DNA of 64,000 nt from Rhodopirellula sp. SM50 (GTDB lineage: Bacteria > Planctomycetota > Planctomycetia > Pirellulales > Pirellulaceae): assembly GCF_002289565.1 (NCBI RefSeq), contig NZ_NTFY01000019.1, positions 1 to 64,000 of the forward strand. Direction: 5' to 3'. The position numbers and the translations under genes were made by a program. Below the pieces are notes generated by a model. The model saw nothing but the letters and a program-made list of their open reading frames with translations. It had not been told where the DNA came from and ran no database searches. Shown in pieces: positions 1-8,970 of the stretch (position 1 is the stretch's first letter; every line of letters begins with the position of its first letter).

Positions 1-198
1 GACCGAAACGAAAAAAATGGCGGCCAAATACCGCTCGCGCGATAACAGCCAAGCTCAATCGCGGCAACAATGGGCGGATGCAATATCCGGGCTAAAGGCT
101 AGACACCAACGGTGGCGGAATCCCTCCTTGCATTGTTCGGACGCGTGCCCCGCCAGAGCGGACCAGCCGGTGAACGGTAGCATGCCTGGGCGACGAGC

Positions 199-1671
199 CT
201 ACTTCCGCTTCTTGCCCTTGCCGACAATCGCGGCTCGGTTTTTCGCAAAACCGGCCGCATCGCGTTTGGCCAGTAGCCGCGTTTGCATGCTCTTGAGCAC
301 GTCGGCGTACTCGGGGTTCTGGGCCTGATTGGTGAATTCGCCCGGATCGTTTTTCAGATCATAAAGCTCCATCCCTTTCTCGCCGAAGCCCCACTGCGTA
401 AACCGCCAGTCGTCGGTGCGTAGCGATTCTCCGCCGCTGCGGCTGATCGTGAATGCTTGATCCTTCGTCCATGCAGGCGACTCGACATCCAAGAGCAGCG
501 GTTTCAAACTGGTGCCCTGCAGCGTTTCAGGGGCGGAGACACCGGCCAACTCGGCCAGCGTCGGATACAGATCGACCAGCTCCGTGATCTTTGCGGTTCC
601 ACGACCGTGCTGGCCCTCCAGCCACGGCACGCTGATGATGAATGGAACCCGCGTCGCTTCTTCGAACAGGTGCTGCTTTTGGAACTTGTGATGATGCCCC
701 AACAGGTAGCCGTGGTCGCTGGTGAACACCACGATGGTGTTGTCCCGCAAGCCATTTTTTTCAAGCGCTTCTAACACGCGTCCGACTTGGGCATCCATGT
801 AGGACACACTGGCGTAGTAGGCCTGCAACAATCCCTTGTGCAGTTCCGGCGTGACACCGTAGGTGGTGCCGTTGGCTTTGTAGCCGCGGATGATTCCCGG
901 CACATCTTCAAGATCATTTTCTGGAACCCGCGGCGCTTCCATGACCGCCCGGTCGTAGCGATCAAAGTATTGCTCGGGGGCGACCAGTGGCACGTGTGGA
1001 CGGACAAAACCCACGGCCAGAAAGAACGGCTTGTCTTTGACGCGATCGAGAATTTCGATGGCTCGGTCGGCCGCCATGCCGTCGGCGTGGTCGTGATCCC
1101 CTGTCGATGCCACCACCCCGGTGAAACTCTGCGAGCCCTTGTCCTTGGGCGACCAGTTGGTCGATTCCCCCGGCGCATGTTGCTCCGGCGCTTTGATATT
1201 GATCGCCTCGTCCCAAGAAAACGCGTCATCGCGTTCGGCAGTACCGGCAATGATCTCGTTGGGGATTCCCATGTGATAGATCTTGCTGACGCGGCCGGCA
1301 TAGTAACCTCGCTTGCGGAAGGTTTGTGACAACGTGACCACGTTCGGCATGCTGCCACGCAGGGTGCCCGCGTTGCCCAGCGTCAGATTCGTATACGGGT
1401 ACAGCCCCGACATGATCGCGGCTCGCGACGCACCGCAGACCGGATACTGACAGTGCATGTTCTCGAACTTCACACCGCGATCCGCCAAACGATCCAGATT
1501 CGGCGTTTTGCACTGCGGGTGCCCAAAACCACTTAGCGATGTATTCAGGTCATCGGCGATCAAGAACAAGACGTTCGGTTGCTCAGGCTCGGCGAGGGCG
1601 GGGGAAGCCAATGCCATCCCCAGTGCAGTCATCCCCAGCACAGCCGCGATGGCAAGGCAGGTATTTTTCAT
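199..1671 (-). CDS. Secreted sulfatase, iduronate-2-sulfatase-like
   Basis: About 490 residues from the chosen ATG, which begins a typical signal peptide (hydrophobic to about residue 27, ending ASPALAEP). An in-frame upstream start at 1719 would place 16 polar residues before that signal and is unlikely. NVLFLIADDLN supplies the N-terminal metal-binding Asp pair. The formylglycine site is CGASR with Cys79; the usual Pro of CxPxR is replaced by Ala, which some sulfatase families allow. HVPLVAPEQYF and the VFTSDHGYLLGHH block match later sulfatase motifs. By family it removes sulfate esters from a sugar or polysaccharide in the periplasm or outside the cell. The substrate cannot be read from sequence. 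It diverges from the carbohydrate esterase at 1781. Confidence 0.9.
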   Translation of the reverse strand: MKNTCLAIAAVLGMTALGMALASPALAEPEQPNVLFLIADDLNTSLSGFGHPQCKTPNLDRLADRGVKFENMHCQYPVCGASRAAIMSGLYPYTNLTLGNAGTLRGSMPNVVTLSQTFRKRGYYAGRVSKIYHMGIPNEIIAGTAERDDAFSWDEAINIKAPEQHAPGESTNWSPKDKGSQSFTGVVASTGDHDHADGMAADRAIEILDRVKDKPFFLAVGFVRPHVPLVAPEQYFDRYDRAVMEAPRVPENDLEDVPGIIRGYKANGTTYGVTPELHKGLLQAYYASVSYMDAQVGRVLEALEKNGLRDNTIVVFTSDHGYLLGHHHKFQKQHLFEEATRVPFIISVPWLEGQHGRGTAKITELVDLYPTLAELAGVSAPETLQGTSLKPLLLDVESPAWTKDQAFTISRSGGESLRTDDWRFTQWGFGEKGMELYDLKNDPGEFTNQAQNPEYADVLKSMQTRLLAKRDAAGFAKNRAAIVGKGKKRK

Positions 1672-1780
1672 GAATCGATCTTTGGTTTCACTTTCGGGGA
1701 AGCCGTCCGGCGAACGCACAAACCATTGCCAGAGGCCCTGCTATGATACAGCGTGTTCGACGCTGCCACTGACCATAGAG
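1672..1780. promoter_or_regulatory. Divergent promoter region
   Basis: A 109-bp gap separates the divergent start codons of the sulfatase and the SASA esterase and must hold promoters for both. I could not pick convincing -35/-10 boxes. Inference from gene arrangement only. Confidence 0.35.
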
Positions 1781-2923
1781 ATGACGAACGCTCCGATGAT
1801 GCCAAAATCGAGATTCAGAAACTGCTTCGTTCTGTTGATGCTTCTGTCGGCGCCTTTTGCGTTGCGGGTCGCCACTGCGCAGGAATCGGCGCAGCAATCG
1901 GTACAACTGCCCGATCCCGACGGAAAGCCGGCGGCCGCTGACAAACCCGTCAAGGTTTTCATCCTGCTGGGCCAGTCCAACATGCTGGGCTTCGGCCGAA
2001 TCGATCCGCCAGACACCAGCGGGACGCTCTCTCATCTGGTCAAGCGTCAGGGGAAGTATCCACACCTGATCGACGGAGACGGCAACTGGACCGAGCGGAA
2101 AGACGTGCGGAACGTTCATGTGATGGACAAACGCGGTGCCGGCCTGACGGACTTCGCAACCTTCCAGGACGTCAAAAATGAATGGTTGACCGTCAAGAAA
2201 GGCCACATCGGTCCGGAGCTTCAGTTCGGTCATATCATGGGACACCTCCACGAGGAGCCCGTGCTGATCCTCAAGGCTTGTATCGGCAATCGCAGTCTGG
2301 GCTGGGACCTGCTGCCGCCTGGGAGCGAGCGTTATGAGTTCGAAGGAAAGACGTACGCCGGTTACAAGGACAACCCGTCTTCGTGGGTCGAGGGCGAGCC
2401 GAAAAAAGAAGTCGCCTGGTACGCCGGCCGACAATACGACGCCGACACGCAGCACGCCAAAGAGGTGTTGAAGTACCTTGAAAAGTATTACCCCGGCTAC
2501 AACGGGCAAGGATACGAGGTCGCCGGTTTTGTCTTCTGGCAGGGCCACAAAGACCAAAACGCCGCGCACGCCAGCCGCTACGAACAAAACCTCGTTCACT
2601 TCATCAAGACACTGCGCAACGATTTCGACGCACCCGATGCGAAGTTTGTGCTCGCGACGATCGCGTTCGGCGGCGAGGCACTTGAAGGTCACGGTTTAAC
2701 CATCGCCAACGCACAACTGGCGGTCAGCGGAGAGCGGGGCAAGTATCCGGAATTCAAAGACAACGTGAAAGCCATCGACGCGCGGCCGTTCTGGCGCGAC
2801 AAGTCGGTCTCACCCAGCGGCGCGGGATACCACTACAACCACAACGCCGAAACCTACATGGAAGTCGGCAATGCGCTGGGCTGGGCGATGGCGGAGTTGC
2901 TGGCTGGAGATGAAGGCCCGTAG
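1781..2923 (+). CDS. SASA-family carbohydrate esterase (sialate O-acetylesterase-like)
   Basis: About 380 residues. The ATG at 1781 is followed by a basic then hydrophobic signal sequence ending near VATAQES; ATGs at 1796 and 1799 are alternatives. The open frame extends upstream to 1457 only because it overlaps the antisense sulfatase. VFILLGQSNMLGFG carries the GQSNM nucleophile motif of the SASA/DUF303 SGNH-like esterases, and the C-terminal YHYNHNAETYMEVG block probably supplies the catalytic His. The family removes acetyl groups from sugars. It sits back-to-back with a sulfatase, consistent with polysaccharide decoration removal. Its stop codon lies inside a dispersed repeat, so the natural C-terminus may have been altered. 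Confidence 0.8.
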   Translation: MTNAPMMPKSRFRNCFVLLMLLSAPFALRVATAQESAQQSVQLPDPDGKPAAADKPVKVFILLGQSNMLGFGRIDPPDTSGTLSHLVKRQGKYPHLIDGDGNWTERKDVRNVHVMDKRGAGLTDFATFQDVKNEWLTVKKGHIGPELQFGHIMGHLHEEPVLILKACIGNRSLGWDLLPPGSERYEFEGKTYAGYKDNPSSWVEGEPKKEVAWYAGRQYDADTQHAKEVLKYLEKYYPGYNGQGYEVAGFVFWQGHKDQNAAHASRYEQNLVHFIKTLRNDFDAPDAKFVLATIAFGGEALEGHGLTIANAQLAVSGERGKYPEFKDNVKAIDARPFWRDKSVSPSGAGYHYNHNAETYMEVGNALGWAMAELLAGDEGP

Positions 2924-3076
2924 GCTCGCGCCAAACGGCTGATCATCGATCGACATCCGCCGGTTCGCGCCAGCGCGCGCGGCCTAGCAGCCACGAAGCC
3001 ACACCGGGGCCCGTAGGCTCGCGCCAAACGGCTGATCATCGATTGACATCCGCCGGTTCGCGCCAACGCGAGCGGC
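2916..3076. repeat. Two direct copies of a dispersed intergenic repeat
   Basis: Copies at 2916-2983 and 3009-3076 both begin GCCCGTAGGCTCGCGCCAAA and continue nearly identically, with a 93-bp period. The UAG of the upstream esterase lies in copy 1. A diverged copy is at 41861-41930, and parts occur in reverse orientation in the longer repeats at 10326 and 34092. No coding potential beyond chance. The rest of this 368-bp gap holds the BlaI promoter and operators. Confidence 0.85.
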
Positions 3077-3162
3077 CTCCTCATCGGTGTTTCAATCGCG
3101 GCATTGGGCGTTTGCCTTCGGTAGCCGAGCATGCCATTTCAACGGTTCTTCGCCAGAGCTGC

Positions 3163-3202
3163 TTGACACTTATCCTACAACCTGTAGTATTACACCCTGT
3201 AG
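3163..3202 (+). promoter_or_regulatory. Promoter with two BlaI/MecI-type operator palindromes
   Basis: TTGACA at 3163-3168 is a perfect -35 box. A weak -10 (TAGTAT, 3185-3190) follows after 16 bp. Two palindromes lie in and beyond the spacer: CTACAACCTGTAG at 3175-3187, with perfect 5-bp arms, and TTACACCCTGTAG at 3190-3202, with one arm mismatch. Their centres are 15 bp apart. TACA-N3-TGTA is the known BlaI/MecI operator core. The overlap with the promoter predicts autorepression by the BlaI protein starting at 3292. Confidence 0.75.
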
Positions 3203-3291
3203 AAGCAAGACCGGGGTCCGTTTTTGCGACGCACGCGTCGGCGAGCCCGTGCGGTGGGGTGAGCGTTTTCGATGATTCGGAGTCTGCGACG

Positions 3292-3690
3292 ATGAAGGCG
3301 ATGAAACTCGGTGGGCGACAGCTGGCGGTCATCAAATTGCTGTGGGAACGCGGCGAGATGACGATCGCCGAGTTGCAGGGTGCGTTGGATGTCGAGTCGC
3401 CGCTGGCGTATTCGACCGTCGCCACCGTGCTGGCGCGGATGGAAAAGAAGGGGTTGGTGACGCACCGTGACGAGGATCGTACCTACTACTACCGTGCGGC
3501 GGTTTCGCAACAGCGTGCGGGCCAGACGATGGTCGGCGAATTCGTCGAGCGACTCTTTGGCGGTAAACCATCGGAATTGGTCAACCACTTGCTCGACAGC
3601 GATCAGGTGGACTCAAAAGAATTGCAGCGGATCAAGACGCTCGTGCAGCAGCATGAAGCGAAACTGAAGAAGCAGGAAGGTCGATCATGA
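3292..3690 (+). CDS. BlaI/MecI/CopY-family transcriptional repressor
   Basis: 132 residues from ATG 3292, the normal length for BlaI. The frame is open further upstream to 3043, but that stretch covers the operators and repeats. The winged helix is seen in LKLLWERGE-like residues 11-24 (LAVIKLLWERGEMTIAEL), the recognition segment YSTVATVLARMEKKGLV and the wing HRDEDRTYYYRAAV. The C-terminal half is a helical dimerisation region. The family binds TACA-N3-TGTA dyads as a dimer and is inactivated by cleavage after signalling from an M56 membrane peptidase. The ATGA overlap with exactly such a peptidase at 3687 supports this pairing. No beta-lactamase is nearby, so the signal is probably not a beta-lactam or is unrelated to resistance. 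Confidence 0.92.
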   Translation: MKAMKLGGRQLAVIKLLWERGEMTIAELQGALDVESPLAYSTVATVLARMEKKGLVTHRDEDRTYYYRAAVSQQRAGQTMVGEFVERLFGGKPSELVNHLLDSDQVDSKELQRIKTLVQQHEAKLKKQEGRS

Positions 3691-6395
3691 GCGACCTGAC
3701 AAGCGTTACGGGGAACGTGGGCGTTTTTCTGTTGACCTATCTGTTGCACTCGACGCTGGCGTTCAGCTTCGTCGCCGCAACAACTTATTTTCTCGGGCGC
3801 CGGCGCAATCGCGAATTGAGGGCGCTGGCATGGAAGATGGTGCTCTGTGTTCCGGTCGTCACCACACTCGCAGTCACGGTGATGGACGTTCCCCATTTCG
3901 GGCTCCAATTTCCAGTGCGTATCGCGGTCAGCGACGCGGCGGGAGAAACCAGTCGCGGCAATCCGGCGGCATTCCAAGCGCCAGCGGTGCCGGCGCCGCT
4001 GGCGTCGAAGGACGACGATCGCCCGCAAACCGCCGAGGAAACATTGGCCGGCGGTGCCGACCAGCGATTCGCTTCGACGCCGTTCACGTCGGACCGGGGT
4101 GCAGCCGGCGGTTCATCAGACGCCTCGCTGTTCAAGCCACCGCCCTCCCGCTCCGTCTGGGAAATAGTCTTGGCAACGTGGTTGCTCGGCATCGTCGTTG
4201 GTGCGTTGGGGCTTGTCGTTCAAATCACGCGGCTGTTGCAACTTCGCGAGCGGGCCGCGGCGATTTCGACCGGCGATCTGTGTCGTTCGTTGAACCGATT
4301 GCGACGCAACCTGGGGATTCGCTGCCGCGTCGATCTGTTGCGGACGGCCGATCTTCCCGGACCGGTCGCCGCCGGGATCCTGCGGCCGTTCATCTTGATC
4401 CCCCAAAACATCTGCCCCGACTCGGTAGCCGCCGACGGCCAGGACGCCTCCCCGAGCAGCGGTCGTGAACTCTCAGCGTCGGAGCGTGACGCGTTGTTGG
4501 CTCACGAACTGGCCCACGTTGCTCAGTGCGACGCATTGTGGAACCTGATCGTGCAGATCATCAGCCGCGTGTTCTTCTTCCAGCCGCTGAACTGGCTGGC
4601 CGGGCGAGAGCTTCGTAAAGAGATGGACTTCCTCGCCGACGCGCAGGCCGCGCTGGTGCTCGGTCAGCGAACCGGATTAGCGCATTGCCTGATCCGACTG
4701 GGCGACCAGATGAGCCAGACGTCTGGGCCGGTCGGGCCGGTGCACCTTGCGGCCGGGATGGCGGCGTTTCGCTCCACGCTTGGCCAACGCATCGAAACGC
4801 TGCTGGACACCGACAATGACTTGCGTCGCATGCCGCGTTGGAGCCGATTGGCGGCGTTCGCGGTCATGCTTTCCGGATCGATTTTGGCGACGGCGATCGT
4901 GCCCCGCGCGATCGCTCTAGCGACTGAACCTTCCTCTCCCCCACCGATGCCCCACGAAGGAAACGAACCCATGAAGAAGCAAGTTGCAGCACTGGCGATG
5001 GCGACCGCCTTGGTCATTCCGGCTGCCGGCGACGAGCCGGCGACCGGCCCCGCATCACCACCGCCGACGGCGGAACTAAAGGCCACGCCGGACGCCTTGC
5101 CGCCAGGCATTCGAAAGTTCAACGGCATGGTCGTCGGTCGGCTGACGGCCAAAGACATCGAACGCGGGACATTCGTCGTCCACGTCGATGCGGTCTCGCG
5201 TGTGTGGCGCAACAGCCAAGCAGAAAACCCTCAAAGCATCGTCGGCAAGTCGGTCGCAGTCGGTGGCGTGTTCGGCAAGTTCCTGGACGTCTTGGTCGTC
5301 ACACGAATGGGTGAAACGATCGAGTTTGAGTGCAAGCACGACGGCGACGGGTTGAAGTTCCCTGGTGAAATGCTTCGCAAGGTCGCCCCCTATCGACCGG
5401 AAGACTATCCCAAGTTGCCCGAATCCTTTCGCGGTTTCCAGGGCTCGGTGATCGCCGATATCGTGAAGAAAGATCCCGAAACGTTCGAAATGATCCTCAA
5501 GGTCAGCAGCGTCAAAGAGGTCTGGAACAAGAACGCGGCCAAGGAACCTCGCAGCATTGAAGGCCGAACGATGATGCTAGCCGGATTCTGGAATCGCAAG
5601 GAGGTCTATCACAGCTTGAAACCGGGTGACCGCATCGAAGTGGGAATGCAGCACATCGGCCGCCAGAGCGAGCACCTGACGGTCGCCGAATTCGTCCGCA
5701 AGGCGGACGCCGGTTCAAAAAATGCCGCCATGGAAACCATGAGGCGGATGGATCGAGAGGCCGCTGCGGCGGACGGCTTGGCGTCGGGGCAAAACGGTTT
5801 CCGTGGGATGCTGGTCGGACGCCTGGTCGAAAAGGACGTCGAGCGCGGCACCTTCACCATCACCGTCGATGCCGTGCCACGGATCTGGAACAAGAACCGG
5901 GTTGGCAATCCCAAGGCGATCATCGGCCAGAACGTCCAAGCCGGTGGTGTGTCCGGCAAACTGCTTGACGTCTTGGTGGTGTCCCGCGTCGGCGAGACCG
6001 TTGAGTTCGGGGCACTGCACGAGGGTGGTCCATTCATGCGAGTCGTTGAAGTGCTTCGCAAGGTGGCTCCGGTATCACCCGGTGACTATCCGGAGTTGCC
6101 CGAGGCGGCTCGGGGAATCAAAGCGGTGGTCACCGCAAAGGTCGTCAAGAAGGACCAAGAGATGATGGGGCTGATCGTGGAGGTCACCAAGGTCGACGAG
6201 TTGCTGGCCGGAAGCGACGCCAAGGATGCCGATTCGATCGTCGGAAGACGGGTCATGCTGGACGGGTTCTGGAAACGCAAAGAACTTTACCAAAACCTCC
6301 GCGTGGGTGACGTGATTCGCTCCGGCGTCGTCCATCACCAACGGCTGAGCGATAACTTGGCAGTCGCCGAATCGGTCAAGAAGATCGACGGTTGA
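3687..6395 (+). CDS. M56 (BlaR1-like) membrane metallopeptidase fused to a four-repeat C-terminal region
   Basis: 902 residues, translationally coupled to the repressor by ATGA. Hydrophobic segments lie near residues 10-33, 46-64, 155-177 and 392-415. LLAHELAHVAQCD carries the zinc HELAH motif at residues 272-276, as in BlaR1/MecR1 peptidases that trigger loss of the partner repressor. From about residue 475 the protein has two ~200-residue units, each made of two related ~100-residue halves (GMVVGRLTAKDIERGTF and GMLVGRLVEKDVERGTF open the units). I do not recognise this domain. At residue 429 (position 4971) a Met begins a second signal-peptide-like stretch, MKKQVAALAMATALVIPAAG, preceded by an RBS. 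The repeat region may therefore also be made as a separate secreted protein. Confidence 0.85.
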   Translation: MSDLTSVTGNVGVFLLTYLLHSTLAFSFVAATTYFLGRRRNRELRALAWKMVLCVPVVTTLAVTVMDVPHFGLQFPVRIAVSDAAGETSRGNPAAFQAPAVPAPLASKDDDRPQTAEETLAGGADQRFASTPFTSDRGAAGGSSDASLFKPPPSRSVWEIVLATWLLGIVVGALGLVVQITRLLQLRERAAAISTGDLCRSLNRLRRNLGIRCRVDLLRTADLPGPVAAGILRPFILIPQNICPDSVAADGQDASPSSGRELSASERDALLAHELAHVAQCDALWNLIVQIISRVFFFQPLNWLAGRELRKEMDFLADAQAALVLGQRTGLAHCLIRLGDQMSQTSGPVGPVHLAAGMAAFRSTLGQRIETLLDTDNDLRRMPRWSRLAAFAVMLSGSILATAIVPRAIALATEPSSPPPMPHEGNEPMKKQVAALAMATALVIPAAGDEPATGPASPPPTAELKATPDALPPGIRKFNGMVVGRLTAKDIERGTFVVHVDAVSRVWRNSQAENPQSIVGKSVAVGGVFGKFLDVLVVTRMGETIEFECKHDGDGLKFPGEMLRKVAPYRPEDYPKLPESFRGFQGSVIADIVKKDPETFEMILKVSSVKEVWNKNAAKEPRSIEGRTMMLAGFWNRKEVYHSLKPGDRIEVGMQHIGRQSEHLTVAEFVRKADAGSKNAAMETMRRMDREAAAADGLASGQNGFRGMLVGRLVEKDVERGTFTITVDAVPRIWNKNRVGNPKAIIGQNVQAGGVSGKLLDVLVVSRVGETVEFGALHEGGPFMRVVEVLRKVAPVSPGDYPELPEAARGIKAVVTAKVVKKDQEMMGLIVEVTKVDELLAGSDAKDADSIVGRRVMLDGFWKRKELYQNLRVGDVIRSGVVHHQRLSDNLAVAESVKKIDG
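4958..4973 (+). promoter_or_regulatory. Internal ribosome binding site and start codon
   Basis: AAGGAA at 4958-4963 stands 7 nt before an in-frame ATG at 4971. The codons after that ATG read as a signal peptide (MKK, then a hydrophobic stretch ending in Ala-Gly). This is the structure of a separate gene start lying inside the M56 frame with no stop codon before it. Expression from this start is inferred. Confidence 0.5.
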
Positions 6396-6436
6396 CGTGT
6401 GATCAGAAACCTCCTCCTGAGATCAACGGTGAGTCG

Positions 6437-8896
6437 ATGATTCGAACGGTCTTGGCCGGCATGCTCGGCGTCGTGACTTGTGTGCTGCTGTCGCCTCCGC
6501 CGGCGCTGCGGGCGGAAACCGTTGCGTCGGTCAGCGAGCGATTTGCGGCGGCCGAGACGGACGAGACGCCGGACTTCCAGCAACACGTCGTCCCGCTGCT
6601 GGGCCGATTGGGATGCAACGGTCGATCCTGTCACGGTTCCTTTCAAGGTCGTGGCGGGTTGCAACTGTCCCTGTTCGGTTACGACTTTCTCATGGATCAC
6701 CGCTCGCTGACCGCCCAGGCCTCCACCGGCGGCGAGCGGCAATCCGATCGACGAGTCGATCCACAGCGTCCCGACGAAAGCCTGGTCTTGCAAAAACCGT
6801 TGCTGCAGGTCGACCACGAGGGCGGTGATCGATTCGCCGAGGGATCGTGGGAGCATCACCTGATACGACGCTGGATCGAAGACGGCGCCCAACCGATCAC
6901 GCAACCGCGTGTGCTGTCGCACCTGGAAGTCGAGCCCGCCGAAGTCGTCTTTGATTCAGACGCCGCGTCCTCACCATCGCGTCCGGTACCGCTGCGTGTT
7001 GTCGCCGTCTGGGAACAGGGCCTGCGCGAGGACGTGACGCCGCTGTGTCGGTTTCGCACCAACGATGACTCGGTCGTCACGGTCGATCACGATGGTCGAT
7101 TGACGTCGACCGGCCCCGGCGATACGCACGTGGTCGTGTTCTATGACAACGGGGTGGCGGCGGTGCCGGTGCTGCGTCCGTTGAACGACGCCCCAAACCG
7201 GGCAAGGAATGTTAACGATGCCCAAACGCAGTCGCCCAGTGTGGATCGATTCGTCCTCGCCAAACTCGACAAGCTGGGCATCCAGCCGTCGGACGTCTGC
7301 ACCGACGCGGAATTTTTGCGCCGCGTTAGCATCGATGTCTGCGGCACGTTGCCGACGCCCCAGGAGGTCGAATCATTTTTGGCCGACCGCTCGGCCGACA
7401 AACGAACACGCAAACTCGATGAGCTGTTGGAACGACCATCTTATGCGGCTTGGTGGGCGAACAAGCTGTGCGATTTCACCGGCTGCAACCCGAATCAACA
7501 GGCCGAACTGGGCCAGGAAACATCGGTGCAATGGTACATGTGGGTGTACCAGCGATTGCGTGAGAATGTGCCCTACGACGAACTGGTGCGCCGGATCGTT
7601 TTGGCCAAGGGCCGTGAATCCGGTCAGTCGTATCAGGAATACGCGCGTCAAGTCTCGGCGTATTTCCGTGATGATTCACCGGCCGACTTTGCCGAGCGCG
7701 AAACGATGCCGCACTACTGGACGCGTCGCAGCATGGAAAAGCCCGAAGATGCGGCACAGGCGTTTGCACAAAACTTCTTGGGCCTTCGTTTGCAGTGTGC
7801 CCAATGCCACAAGCACCCCTTCGCGCCTTGGACGCAGGGTGACTTCAACGAATTCAGTCGGTTCTTCGAAAACGTCGAATTCGGTGTCGAGCCGACGTCG
7901 CTGCCGCAGTACCGCGAACTGGCTGAGCAGGCCGGCTTGACGGTGCGAGGCGACGACGGCACCGCGATTCGCAGCGACATCCTCCGCCAAGCCCAACAGG
8001 GACGCATCGTCCCCTGGCGTGAACTGTACATCGACGCGCGTCCCCAGCCCGAGTCGTTGTCTCTGTTGCGCAGCGGTTCGGTCACATTGCAGGGGAACGA
8101 TGATCCGCGTGAGCCGATCATGAGTTGGATGACGGACCCGGCGAATCCGTGGTTTGCCCAAGCGATCGTCAACCGCGTTTGGGCGAGCTACTTTCACGTC
8201 GGCATCATCGATCCGCCCGATGATTTAAATCCGGCCAACCCGCCCAGCCATCCAGAGTTATTGAATTGGCTGACGCGCCAGTTCGCCGGACAAAACTACG
8301 ACCTCAAATGGTTGCATCGCCAAATTGCCACCAGCGACACGTATCAACGCAGTTGGAAACCCAACGCGACCAATCGCGATGACCGTCGCAATTTCAGCCG
8401 TGCGATTCCGCGCCGCCTGCCTGCCGAAGTGGTCTATGACAGTATCAAACAATCGCTCGTGGCGAGCGACAAACTGACCGACGTTCGCACCGATTTGACG
8501 CGACGCGCCATCGGGCACCTGTCGATGCGACTGGCCGGAACGCACGCGATGCAGGTGTTCGGCAAGCCGGATCGTGCGGTCAATTGCGACTGCGAGCGTG
8601 TCAACGAGCCCACCTTGCTGCAAGCGGTCTATCTGCAGAACGACCCGCTGGTGGATCAGCAACTCGAATCGAGCGGCTGGTTGCAGGAAATCCAAGCTCG
8701 CGAAGACGCCGGTGTTGCCTTGGATCCGACACGACTGATCGAAACCGCATGGTTGAGAACGGTCAGCCGACCGCCCACCGAAAAAGAAATCGCTCGAGCC
8801 GAGCGGCACCTTGCGGCCAGCGACTCAACGACCAAGGCGATGCGCGACTTGCTGTGGTCACTGATCAACACGAAAGAGTTCATCTTGACGAAATAG
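6437..8896 (+). CDS. PSCyt-like/DUF1549/DUF1553 protein with Big2-like domain
   Basis: About 819 residues from ATG 6437, which starts a signal peptide (MIRTVLAGMLGVVTCVLL to ALRAET). A TTG at 6392 overlapping the previous stop would only add polar residues. Domains in order: cytochrome-like region with CNGRSCHG (no CXXCH); a Big2-like segment at about residues 160-250 (LEVEPAEVVFDSDA to VVVFYDNGVAAVPVL); DUF1549 from VDRFVLAKLDKLGI, including CAQCHKHPF, a genuine CXXCH; and DUF1553 with IVNRVWASYFHVGI and SHPELLNWL. These are planctomycete-typical proteins of unknown biochemistry, possibly redox-linked. It pairs with the DUF1501 gene 74 bp downstream and follows the BlaI/M56 genes, which may control it. 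Confidence 0.88.
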   Translation: MIRTVLAGMLGVVTCVLLSPPPALRAETVASVSERFAAAETDETPDFQQHVVPLLGRLGCNGRSCHGSFQGRGGLQLSLFGYDFLMDHRSLTAQASTGGERQSDRRVDPQRPDESLVLQKPLLQVDHEGGDRFAEGSWEHHLIRRWIEDGAQPITQPRVLSHLEVEPAEVVFDSDAASSPSRPVPLRVVAVWEQGLREDVTPLCRFRTNDDSVVTVDHDGRLTSTGPGDTHVVVFYDNGVAAVPVLRPLNDAPNRARNVNDAQTQSPSVDRFVLAKLDKLGIQPSDVCTDAEFLRRVSIDVCGTLPTPQEVESFLADRSADKRTRKLDELLERPSYAAWWANKLCDFTGCNPNQQAELGQETSVQWYMWVYQRLRENVPYDELVRRIVLAKGRESGQSYQEYARQVSAYFRDDSPADFAERETMPHYWTRRSMEKPEDAAQAFAQNFLGLRLQCAQCHKHPFAPWTQGDFNEFSRFFENVEFGVEPTSLPQYRELAEQAGLTVRGDDGTAIRSDILRQAQQGRIVPWRELYIDARPQPESLSLLRSGSVTLQGNDDPREPIMSWMTDPANPWFAQAIVNRVWASYFHVGIIDPPDDLNPANPPSHPELLNWLTRQFAGQNYDLKWLHRQIATSDTYQRSWKPNATNRDDRRNFSRAIPRRLPAEVVYDSIKQSLVASDKLTDVRTDLTRRAIGHLSMRLAGTHAMQVFGKPDRAVNCDCERVNEPTLLQAVYLQNDPLVDQQLESSGWLQEIQAREDAGVALDPTRLIETAWLRTVSRPPTEKEIARAERHLAASDSTTKAMRDLLWSLINTKEFILTK

Positions 8897-8970
8897 CAAA
8901 CCGATCCACGCCACCAAACAACCTGAACGATCACGATTCCAATCCCACAAACAACGCAAAAGGCACCTCG

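Noticed and set aside
1688-2692. 334-residue open frame antisense to the SASA esterase
   Set aside because: Composition is that of a shadow frame in GC-rich DNA, and the sense frame has a clear GQSNM family motif.
2854-3132. Minus-strand frame with a duplicated ALARTGGC-SMISRLARAYGP peptide
   Set aside because: The peptide duplication simply reflects the two copies of the intergenic DNA repeat; no RBS or family resemblance.
3292-6395. Beta-lactam resistance locus
   Set aside because: BlaI and M56 proteins are present, but there is no beta-lactamase or PBP gene, and the M56 protein lacks a recognisable penicillin-binding sensor domain.
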